Origin: an uncultured Christensenella sp.
GTDB taxonomy: Bacteria; Bacillota; Clostridia; Christensenellales; CAG-917
Length of the DNA stretch: 5,692 bases
Reading direction: 5' to 3'
NCBI GenBank assembly: GCA_910584155.1
Contig: CAJTYG010000013.1
Location: 30,871-36,562, forward strand
The translations under genes were made by a program, and so were the position numbers. Under the pieces are notes generated by a model. It had not been told where the DNA came from. It searched no databases and was given only the letters and a program-made list of their open reading frames with translations. Below are positions 1 through 5,692 of this stretch, in pieces; the first letter of the stretch is position 1, and every line of letters begins with the position of its first letter.

Positions 1-72
1 ACCCCCATAGGGAATCGAACCCTAGTTTCCGCCGTGAGAGGGCGACGTCTTGAACCGCTTGACCATGAGGGC
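1..72 (-). tRNA. tRNA-Glu (anticodon CTC), 3' tip cut by window edge
   Basis: Read on the minus strand, this folds as a full cloverleaf. The acceptor 5' strand GCCCTCA (72-66) pairs with TGGGGGT (7-1), including wobble pairs and a terminal G-U. The D arm begins GGTCAAG. The anticodon stem TCGCC/GGCGG encloses the loop CTCTCAC (40-34), giving anticodon CTC at 38-36, which reads GAG (Glu). The T stem TAGGG/CCCTA encloses TTCGATT (19-13). The GGTCAAG D arm and the C(anticodon)AC loop context are typical of bacterial tRNA-Glu. Only the discriminator base and any encoded CCA lie beyond position 1, so the gene is essentially complete. It is divergent from the large gene to the right. Confidence 0.95.
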
Positions 73-86
73 ATCAAAGCATTGTG

Positions 87-115
87 ATAATAACATATAT
101 TTTTTAAAAGCGCAA
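87..115 (-). promoter_or_regulatory. Sigma-70-type promoter for the tRNA-Glu gene
   Basis: On the minus strand there is a -35 TTGCGC (115-110), a 17-bp spacer, and a -10 TATTAT (92-87) preceded by an extended -10 TG (TGT directly upstream of TATTAT). The predicted start is near 80, about 8 nt before the mature tRNA 5' end at 72. That is a normal short leader for a stable RNA gene. It was called from sequence match and position only. Confidence 0.6.
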
Positions 116-127
116 GCAAATTTCCGC

Positions 128-151
128 AATTTTTGCCGATAGGCAGAAATT
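128..151 (+). other. Weak intergenic hairpin with T-rich 3' side
   Basis: AATTTTTGCC (128-137) and GGCAGAAATT (142-151) form a 10-bp stem with one T-G wobble around a GATA loop, followed by TTATTTTAA. On the plus strand it looks like a weak factor-independent terminator. No plus-strand gene in view needs one, because the tRNA to the left runs the other way. It may stop antisense read-through toward the large gene, or it may be chance in AT-rich DNA. Confidence 0.25.
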
Positions 152-260
152 TTATTTTAACTGAAGCTGCCACGTTTGAAATATGGAAAAATATGGTAAA
201 ATAATAGACAAATCTTACAAATTGTATTAAAAATAATCAGACAAATGTAGAAAAACTTTT

Positions 261-299
261 TTGACACATATTGAATTTATATTTAATTTATACTATAAT
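261..299 (+). promoter_or_regulatory. Promoter region of the phosphoesterase gene (two overlapping candidates)
   Basis: The better candidate pairs TTGAAT (271-276) with a consensus TATAAT (294-299) at exactly 17 bp, giving a start near 306 and a leader of about 45 nt. A second candidate has a consensus -35 TTGACA (261-266) with a poorer -10 TAATTT (284-289), also at 17 bp. The surrounding DNA is very AT-rich (181-316), which favours promoter function and also raises the chance of spurious -10 matches. I see no Pho-box-like direct repeats or clear operator palindrome. Confidence 0.6.
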
Positions 300-316
300 A
301 ATAAAATGATAATATA

Positions 317-340
317 GATGTACGGGGAAAACCTTACATC
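317..340 (+). promoter_or_regulatory. Leader hairpin directly abutting the Shine-Dalgarno
   Basis: GATGTA (317-322) and TACATC (335-340) are perfect complements. After one mismatch, two further G-C pairs can form inside. The 3' arm ends at the base before the Shine-Dalgarno sequence. CCTT (332-335) could instead pair with AAGG (341-344) and partly cover the ribosome binding site, so two mutually exclusive folds are possible. Both are short, and regulation is only a guess; a hairpin here could also just protect the mRNA 5' end. Confidence 0.3.
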
Positions 341-347
341 AAGGAGG
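341..347 (+). promoter_or_regulatory. Ribosome binding site for the large gene
   Basis: AAGGAGG is a full match to the anti-Shine-Dalgarno core. It ends four bases before the ATG at 352. Together with the signal peptide beginning right at that ATG, it fixes the start codon. Confidence 0.9.
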
Positions 348-351
348 AATT

Positions 352-3300
352 ATGAGAACAAACGCAAAAAATCGTGCATCCATCGCACTCATTCTCGTAT
401 TGGCGATAGTTCTCGTGTCCGCAATGGGCGTAACCGTATTCGGCAACGTCGCAAGCGCTGCGGGCAACGAAACATTTACTTCGCTCGGCGATACGGGAAC
501 GATCAGCGTGGGACACCTCAGTGACATTCACTACTTCCCGCTTGAACACTGCTATCAAGATGTATACGGTGAAAACTATGCGATAAGCGACTTCTATCAC
601 TCCACAACGGGCGATACGAAGCTGGTCGTCGAAAGCGGAATCGTGTTGAATGCCACTATCAAGAATATTCTTGAGGATGCAAAGAAGGGCGAAGCGCCTA
701 CATATCTCGTCGCATCGGGCGACCTGTCCAAAAACGGCGAAAGAGTTGCGCTTATCGACGTTGCAAACACCTTGCGTTATTTGCAAAACGAGATGAGAAA
801 CATCACGGGCGAATTTGCTGAAAAGTATAAAAACTTTCAGGTTTTCGCAACGGTTGGCAACCACGACCTTTACAATCACAACGGTGCGCTTTATGAGCAG
901 ACCGAAGGCAAGGAAAGACCTGCGGACATGGTCACGGCAATGCAATTTGCAATGATATTTGCAGGACTTGGCTTCCCCAACGCCGACATTCACGACGGCG
1001 ACGGAGTGCTTAACCTCACCGACTATTTGCCCGAAGAATATTGGTCCTCAAATTATACAAGCGGTTATGTCGCTTCAAAAAATGCGGACAATCTCAATAT
1101 TTCCTATTATTCGGCGGCATTGACCGAAGCTGTTTCAAAGACAACTTCCGAGGACAAGCTTGCAAGCTATCTCAAGATAGGCAACGGACTCAATCAGCTC
1201 ACATATTTTGCGGAAATCACCGACAAAGAGGGCTATTCCTTTGCCATGATCGACTCAACCGACCGTGAAGCGACTGACAGCGGCGCACTTGTAAGAGTTA
1301 CTCAAGCGGAATATGCCGCACTTCCGGATATTGAAAAAACGGGTCTGTATATAGAAAAAGCGGACAGTACGCTTGCAGTGGATATCGACCTCAGCAAGAC
1401 GGTATCCGAGGCAGTTGCATTCCCCTCTGACGGCAAGGTTTTAAATGTCTATCGCCGCACCCCTGTGCAGCACATAACCGGCGGAAGAATTACAACCGCC
1501 TGCCTTGATTGGGTGGAAACGCAAGCCAACAAGCAGCATGCAAAAAACGAAGTGGACGGCAATCTTGAAGAAACAATTATTTCCTCCTTCCACCACAACG
1601 TACTCCCCCACTTCGAGCAGGAAGACGATATACTGAAGGATTTCACTCTTTATAACTGGGAATATACTGCAAACCGTCTTCTCAATATGGGCGTACGCTA
1701 TGCACTTACGGGACATATGCACGCTTCCGACGCAATGACCTACACGGACATTGAGGGACGCACACTTTACGACTTTGAAACGGGCTCGATCATCAGCTAC
1801 GCTTCTCCTCGCCGCTACGTTACGTTTGAGCGCAACGACTGCGACGGTAAGCTCGGCGAAATGGTCACGTCGCAGGTACGTGTACTCGGTGATATCAGAG
1901 AGTATGCAAGCGAAAGAATAAACGACACTACCGTATGGGACGACGCTGCATATCAGACCAAAATTGCCGAGTATAACGCTCTTATGGCAACCGAGCATAC
2001 CGAGGAACAGCGTGAAGCCGCTTGGAATGCCGTCGTTGCAACAAACCCCAACTATCTGACCTATATCATCAGATACGACGAGTTTGCAAAGCTCAACAGA
2101 GAAGGCACAGACAACGCAAATATGTACAACGACTTTATCAGTCAGGACATTTATGCGATCATCGTCGACAGAATGGTCGACCACTTCCTCAATCAGAGCA
2201 CGATAGACGGGCTTGTCAACACCGCAAGCAATTTTGTTGGCAGCCTCGACGGCAAGGGCGGCATGGTGGAAACCGTACTCGGTATACTTGACGTAGACGG
2301 CAGAACGCTGCAGCTTGCAGCAAACTATATGATCGACACGGTGCTCAACAATCTTTACGGTGCAAGCGGATATCCGTTTAACGGAAAGACATATGACACT
2401 GCCCTCGACTATCTCGTAGCGGTGGTAAACAGCATACTCGATCTCGAATTTGGCGACGACAGTATCACAAGCACGACAAACCCGTCCAACAGCGGAAAGC
2501 TTAACGTAAGAGAGCTTGCAAGCTTCATAATGATGGCGCACTCGTCGGGCACTGAAATCGATCCTATAAATGAAACAAACGAAACGATTGACGCAAACTT
2601 TGAAGAAACGCCTAACATAGGCGACCAAACGGACGTTGTTGCACAGAGACGTTATAAACAGCCCTCTGACAGAACCTACCGTAAGCGTATGCTTGCAGCT
2701 ATCAAGGACTTTGACGCAAAGCTTCAGATTGCAAAAGGCGGCGTTGTTGAAATGCTGCTTGACGGAATATTGGATCCTCTGTTTAACGACAACAACTCGC
2801 TGCTTAAGCAGTTGCTCGATTATAAGTTTGACTTTATAAACGGCGTAGACTGGGATGAAGACGTTGTAGACTCCGAATTTGATGAAGAGGTCGGCGATTA
2901 TGTTGACTATTTGGTGCAACCTCGCAAAATCAAAGCTTTGTTTGAAGACAAGCTCAATTCACTTGTTACAAACTCGGCTATCACTCAAGTGCTGTCGGGA
3001 TTTGGCATAACCCTGCCAAAGGATATCAGTCTGTCATTCGATCCCGAAGCAGTGAGCCTTAACGATATCGTAAACCGCTTATTGCCGACTCTCAAGCCCA
3101 TCATCGGAGACCTGCTTGGCTTCAATATGCAAGGCAACAGCCTTGTCGAGATAGTTGACAATCTGCTTAAGGACTACGTCACAGACAGCTTTAAGATAGG
3201 TCTGGGCGGCATCGCAGGAGATATCGTCATGGCGTTTGCGACCGACGTATATCCAGATGTGGAGCATTTAAACGAACCTACCGCACCTTATAAGCTTCAG

Positions 3301-5187
3301 CCTTACAAGACCTACACCTATGCGGATCAAGCGTTTGCGTACGTCGGCTCAAAGAACAAGCTTTCGGCAGTAGGCGACGACAAAACTCTGTTTAACGCCG
3401 CAACACAGGCAAACGGCAGAGTGCCGAGCAGAGTGACGGCAAACTTCGATACACGCAACAGCACAACGGCGTTCACGGTGAAATTTTACACCGCAGAGGA
3501 CGTATACGGCACGTTTAAGTATAAGACAAGCGAAAACGGTCAATGGATATCGCTGTCCACGTCCAAAGCGAATGCAGAAGCAATATACGCCAACAAGAAA
3601 AACGATTATTTTGACTCCACGGCGACCGCAACAACTGACGGCATAAAGGTTGAAATGCTCACGCAAACCAAACCCGTTTATCTGCCTCTCATCGACCTCG
3701 GTCTGCTCTGTCTGACGCACGCTGAGGTAGAATATGACCTCGACAAAGACCACAAGGATGTGCCCTACAAGTACAACGAGCGTGACAACGCTCCCAAAAA
3801 CAGCATTGTTTATTGGAACGTGACCACCGTGACTGTGACAGGACTCGAACCTGATACGACATATTATTACGACCTCGAGGGCAGCTATGTAAACGGCAAC
3901 AAAACGGCTCAATTCTCATTTGCGCAATACAACAAGCTCAACTGCGGATATGACAAAGATTACTTTACGTTTACAACGGCAAAGAACGCAGACAGCACCG
4001 ACTTTGAATTTCTCACTATTGCCGACATACAGGGCATGATACAGGGTATGTACAGCGACAGCTTCAACGCAGTGGAAGCTCTGCTAAAGGATGACAGAAC
4101 CAAAAACTTTGACTTTATCCTCAACGCAGGCGATATGTGCGACAACGGCAAAAACTTCAATCAATGGGGTTATGCGCTCAATACGTATCAAAAGCTGTTT
4201 GCAAATTCATCGATGTTCTTTGCTGCAGGCAACCATGAAAACGGTTCAAACGCACTTGCAAACTATTTCAACTACACTCTGCCCTACGTTCCAAAAGACA
4301 AGCAACAAAATGTCAAGGACGGAATGTATTTCTCGTTTGACTATGCAAACGCACACTTCGTAGTGCTCAACACCAACGACGCAGACGGCAAAGGTCTTGG
4401 AAAAAATCAGTTAGATTGGCTTACAAACGACCTCAACGCAAGCAAAGCAAAATGGAAATTTGTGCTTATGCACAAGAGCATTTTCAGCGGCGGGTCGCAC
4501 TCGACCGACTCTGAAGTGGTTGCAATGCGCAATCAGCTTGTGCCTCTGTTTGCAAACGCAGGCGTCAGCATCGTATTTGGCGGACACGATCACACCTATA
4601 CGTCAACCCACCTCATCGATAAGAACGGCAACATCCACGAGCAGACAGCAGGTGCGACAACGGTGCAATCTGGCAACGACGGCGTGTTGTATCTCACACT
4701 TGGTACAATGGGCACAAAGTTCTATGAATACAAAGAGAACAGCAATATCTTAAACAAGTTTGACGAAGACAACAGTATTCTTGAAACTCTTACCACCCAA
4801 ACCTTCGGCAAAGTGTCAGTAAGCGGCGATACACTCACCTACACAAGCTACTCATACGACAGCACCACAAAAACTCTGCAGGAAATAGGCTCAAACCAAA
4901 TCAGCGCTCCTACGCCCAAAACAAACAACGGCGACAATGGCGGCGATGAACAAGGCAAAAAGCCGCTTAGCAAAGGCGCCATTATAGGCATTGTAGTTGC
5001 AGTAGTCGTAGTAGTTGTCGGCGCAGTAGTAGCTGTTGTAGTTGTGCTTGTAGTCAAAAAGAAGCAAGAAGAAAAGAGGAGAAAAGAAGCTCTCCGCAGA
5101 AAGAAAATAGCTATGCTCAAAGCACGTCAAGCTGCCGCAGCAAAAGCCGCAGAAGAGAAAGATAACGGATCTTCTGACAACGAATAA
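352..5187 (+). CDS. Secreted, membrane-anchored protein with two metallophosphoesterase domains
   Basis: This 1611-residue protein probably hydrolyses phosphoesters outside the cell; the substrate is unknown. Residues 1-36/37 are a signal peptide (basic start, hydrophobic 11-31, VASAA cleavage region). Domain 1 (about 50-500) has the calcineurin-like metallophosphoesterase motifs D58-I-H60, G123-D124, G169-N-H-D172, H414/H415 and G454-H-M-H457. Residues about 505-973 are mostly helix-prone, with an acidic cluster at 833-852; I recognise no domain there. Residues about 1024-1210 resemble the fibronectin-III-like domain that precedes purple acid phosphatase catalytic domains (VTGLEPDTTYYYDL, 1162-1175), enlarged by a long insertion. 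Domain 2 (about 1217-1515) has D1225-I-Q1227, G1260-D1261, G1293-N-H-E1296, H1374 and G1411-H-D-H1414. A Gly/Asp/Asn-rich linker leads to a valine-rich membrane span (1544-1568) and a 43-residue Lys/Arg/Ala-rich, probably cytoplasmic tail. There is no LPXTG motif. Both metal sites look intact, though domain 2 lacks the GDxxY tyrosine of classical purple acid phosphatases. The gene appears monocistronic. Family assignment is firm; a role in phosphate or nucleotide scavenging is inference. Confidence 0.93.
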   Translation: MRTNAKNRASIALILVLAIVLVSAMGVTVFGNVASAAGNETFTSLGDTGTISVGHLSDIHYFPLEHCYQDVYGENYAISDFYHSTTGDTKLVVESGIVLNATIKNILEDAKKGEAPTYLVASGDLSKNGERVALIDVANTLRYLQNEMRNITGEFAEKYKNFQVFATVGNHDLYNHNGALYEQTEGKERPADMVTAMQFAMIFAGLGFPNADIHDGDGVLNLTDYLPEEYWSSNYTSGYVASKNADNLNISYYSAALTEAVSKTTSEDKLASYLKIGNGLNQLTYFAEITDKEGYSFAMIDSTDREATDSGALVRVTQAEYAALPDIEKTGLYIEKADSTLAVDIDLSKTVSEAVAFPSDGKVLNVYRRTPVQHITGGRITTACLDWVETQANKQHAKNEVDGNLEETIISSFHHNVLPHFEQEDDILKDFTLYNWEYTANRLLNMGVRYALTGHMHASDAMTYTDIEGRTLYDFETGSIISYASPRRYVTFERNDCDGKLGEMVTSQVRVLGDIREYASERINDTTVWDDAAYQTKIAEYNALMATEHTEEQREAAWNAVVATNPNYLTYIIRYDEFAKLNREGTDNANMYNDFISQDIYAIIVDRMVDHFLNQSTIDGLVNTASNFVGSLDGKGGMVETVLGILDVDGRTLQLAANYMIDTVLNNLYGASGYPFNGKTYDTALDYLVAVVNSILDLEFGDDSITSTTNPSNSGKLNVRELASFIMMAHSSGTEIDPINETNETIDANFEETPNIGDQTDVVAQRRYKQPSDRTYRKRMLAAIKDFDAKLQIAKGGVVEMLLDGILDPLFNDNNSLLKQLLDYKFDFINGVDWDEDVVDSEFDEEVGDYVDYLVQPRKIKALFEDKLNSLVTNSAITQVLSGFGITLPKDISLSFDPEAVSLNDIVNRLLPTLKPIIGDLLGFNMQGNSLVEIVDNLLKDYVTDSFKIGLGGIAGDIVMAFATDVYPDVEHLNEPTAPYKLQPYKTYTYADQAFAYVGSKNKLSAVGDDKTLFNAATQANGRVPSRVTANFDTRNSTTAFTVKFYTAEDVYGTFKYKTSENGQWISLSTSKANAEAIYANKKNDYFDSTATATTDGIKVEMLTQTKPVYLPLIDLGLLCLTHAEVEYDLDKDHKDVPYKYNERDNAPKNSIVYWNVTTVTVTGLEPDTTYYYDLEGSYVNGNKTAQFSFAQYNKLNCGYDKDYFTFTTAKNADSTDFEFLTIADIQGMIQGMYSDSFNAVEALLKDDRTKNFDFILNAGDMCDNGKNFNQWGYALNTYQKLFANSSMFFAAGNHENGSNALANYFNYTLPYVPKDKQQNVKDGMYFSFDYANAHFVVLNTNDADGKGLGKNQLDWLTNDLNASKAKWKFVLMHKSIFSGGSHSTDSEVVAMRNQLVPLFANAGVSIVFGGHDHTYTSTHLIDKNGNIHEQTAGATTVQSGNDGVLYLTLGTMGTKFYEYKENSNILNKFDEDNSILETLTTQTFGKVSVSGDTLTYTSYSYDSTTKTLQEIGSNQISAPTPKTNNGDNGGDEQGKKPLSKGAIIGIVVAVVVVVVGAVVAVVVVLVVKKKQEEKRRKEALRRKKIAMLKARQAAAAKAAEEKDNGSSDNE

Positions 5188-5275
5188 GCGAGAAAATCGA
5201 CGTATTTAGCGCAAGCCTGTCCAATTTGGACAGGCTTGTTGCTTTAACTTGATTTTCTCGCTACTACCGCATAAG
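5188..5275. repeat. Tandem repeat unit 1 (88 bp) with nested inverted repeats
   Basis: This unit starts right after the stop codon. Its outer arms AGCGAGAAAATCGA (5187-5200) and TTGATTTTCTCGCT (5249-5262) pair over 14 bp with one G-T wobble. The last A of the TAA stop is the first base of the left arm. Inside sits a 12-bp perfect hairpin (5212-5238). The unit ends CTACTACCGCATAAG. Its flanks match unit 2 closely: ATCGACGT, TTGCTTT, ACTTGATTTT and CTACTACCGCA recur at 87-88 bp spacing. The core stem is different in the two units. Confidence 0.8.
5212..5245 (+). terminator. Probable transcription terminator of the large gene
   Basis: CAAGCCTGTCCA (5212-5223) and TGGACAGGCTTG (5227-5238) form a perfect 12-bp stem with an ATT loop, beginning 24 nt after the stop codon. 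An AGC/GCT pairing can extend it past a small internal loop. The downstream run TTGCTTT is T-rich but not a clean T tract, so termination may be partial. The hairpin is also the core of repeat unit 1 and is nearly symmetric, so it might act on transcripts from either side. Confidence 0.55.
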
Positions 5276-5363
5276 TTCAAAAATCGACGTTTTGGGCACA
5301 ACAATGCTTGCAAGCAAGCATTGTCTTTGCTTTGACTTGATTTTTTCACTACTACCGCACAAG
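5276..5363. repeat. Tandem repeat unit 2 (88 bp), same flanks, different hairpin core
   Basis: The unit directly follows unit 1 and shares its left flank (AAAATCGACGT) and right flank (TTTGCTTT, ACTTGATTTT, CTACTACCGCA, then AAG). Its core hairpin is unrelated in sequence to that of unit 1: ACAATGCTTG (5301-5310) and CAAGCATTGT (5315-5324), a 10-bp perfect stem with a CAAG loop. The outer arms AAAAATCGA (5279-5287) and TTGATTTTT (5337-5345) also pair, with one wobble. The 88-bp length is identical to that of unit 1. No coding role is seen. Confidence 0.75.
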
Positions 5364-5564
5364 CTAAAACTGCGCTACACACTTTCTCGTAATTTGCTAT
5401 CGGTCATCTCGTTCAATTTACATTCGCTTGTTTTATCTTGCTTGGTGACACACTTCGTGTGCTTATCTTTACCTCGCAATGACGGACGGTGTAATGATTA
5501 TTGTAATTATACTTTGCTCATAGTAATGCCGATATAATGAATATAATATTGTCCTTGTAAAAAC
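5364..5564. other. Non-coding stretch, probably degenerate repeat DNA
   Basis: About 200 bp with no convincing gene. It contains a short hairpin CACAC-TTC-GTGTG within 5450-5463 and the string CCTCGCAATGACG (5472-5484). From memory, the reverse complement of that string (CGTCATTGCGAGG) is a common start of dispersed intergenic repeats in many bacteria. No matching opposite end is visible, so this may be a decayed or partial copy. The right part (5490-5564) is AT-rich and otherwise featureless. Confidence 0.35.
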
Positions 5565-5688
5565 AATCCCCTCACCGCTCCGCTTACGCTATGCAGAGCT
5601 CCCCTTGCCAAGGGCAGCCATAGTGTGCTTCTACCTTTTAAGGCTCCCTTTAATAAGGGGAGCTGGCTGCGTAGCAGACTGAGGGGAT
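5565..5688. repeat. Imperfect inverted-repeat element (about 124 bp), MITE-like
   Basis: The ends ATCCCCTCA (5566-5574) and TGAGGGGAT (5680-5688) are perfect inverted repeats. Further in, AGCTCCCCTT (5597-5606) mirrors AAGGGGAGCT (5655-5664), and GGGCAGCC (5612-5619) nearly mirrors GGCTCCC (5643-5649). The spacing differs between arms, so the palindrome is imperfect. Each arm can also fold alone, for example CCCTT/AAGGG around 5602-5614. I recall similar 'CCCCTCAGTC...AGCTCCCCTT' strings as abundant intergenic repeats in gut Clostridia; this was not searched. There is no transposase. Whether the element has a target-site duplication cannot be judged because the window ends 4 bp later. Confidence 0.6.
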
Positions 5689-5692
5689 GTGA

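Noticed and set aside
334..993. 219-codon open frame on the minus strand over the start of the large gene
   Set aside because: It is antisense to the signal peptide and first catalytic motifs of the real gene and has no recognisable domain. It is a shadow of the coding frame.
1441..2919. 492-codon open frame on the minus strand inside the large gene
   Set aside because: It lies antisense to a gene with clear domain motifs on both sides, would start at TTG without a properly spaced ribosome binding site, and its product is a Val/Cys/Ile-rich mixture typical of a reversed frame of biased codons.
1864..3273. Two separate phosphoesterase genes joined by a lost stop codon or an assembly join
   Set aside because: The frame is continuous through the central region with uniform composition, and no internal Shine-Dalgarno plus second signal peptide precedes domain 2.
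4960..4980. Sortase anchoring signal before the C-terminal span
   Set aside because: The segment reads KKPLSKG, with no LPXTG or near variant, so the protein is better described as held by a membrane span.
5188..5363. Integron attC sites or a short CRISPR array
   Set aside because: The conserved-flank, variable-core layout resembles attC, but the RYYYAAC/GTTRRRY boxes are not found and there is no cassette gene. For CRISPR, two adjacent 88-bp units with palindromic cores do not give repeat-spacer structure.
5292..5537. 81-codon plus-strand open frame after the large gene
   Set aside because: It runs through repeat unit 2 and the degenerate repeat region, has no convincing Shine-Dalgarno sequence, and its composition follows the repeats rather than a protein.
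5514..5547. TATAAT strings at 5533-5538 and 5542-5547 as a promoter
   Set aside because: No -35 element lies at acceptable spacing (TTGCTC is 13 or 22 bp away) and no gene follows within the window. The strings are expected in AT-rich DNA.

Overview
The window is dominated by one very large gene. It holds a tRNA at the left edge, an AT-rich divergent intergenic region, a single 1611-residue secreted and membrane-anchored protein, and about 500 bp of repeat-rich non-coding DNA on the right. The strong AAGGAGG ribosome binding site, the signal peptide, the C-terminal single-span anchor with a basic tail and the palindromic intergenic repeats suggest a Gram-positive, Clostridia-like bacterium, possibly an uncultured gut lineage. 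That placement is an impression from style; no marker gene in the window settles it.

Layout. Positions 1-72 (minus strand) are a tRNA-Glu with anticodon CTC, lacking only its 3' tip at the window edge, with a good promoter at 87-115. Positions 73-351 are divergent intergenic DNA carrying that promoter, a weak hairpin, and on the plus strand a promoter (261-299), a leader hairpin (317-340) and a Shine-Dalgarno sequence (341-347). Positions 352-5187 are the large gene. Positions 5188-5363 are two tandem units of about 88 bp; their flanks are conserved while their palindromic cores differ. The first core probably serves as the transcription terminator. Positions 5364-5564 look like degenerate repeat DNA, and 5565-5688 are an imperfect inverted-repeat element resembling intergenic repeats of Clostridia.

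The protein has two complete metallophosphoesterase (calcineurin-like) active sites of different subtypes. The first follows the signal peptide. The second follows a fibronectin-III/purple-acid-phosphatase-type beta domain near the C terminus. Between them lie about 470 residues, mostly predicted helical, in which I recognise no domain. The expected location is outside the cell, tethered by a valine-rich membrane span, with a role in hydrolysing extracellular phosphoesters. The substrate cannot be read from the sequence. The gene appears to be transcribed alone.

The most interesting points are the double-enzyme architecture with its unexplained centre, and the tandem repeat units whose stems differ in sequence but keep perfect pairing.
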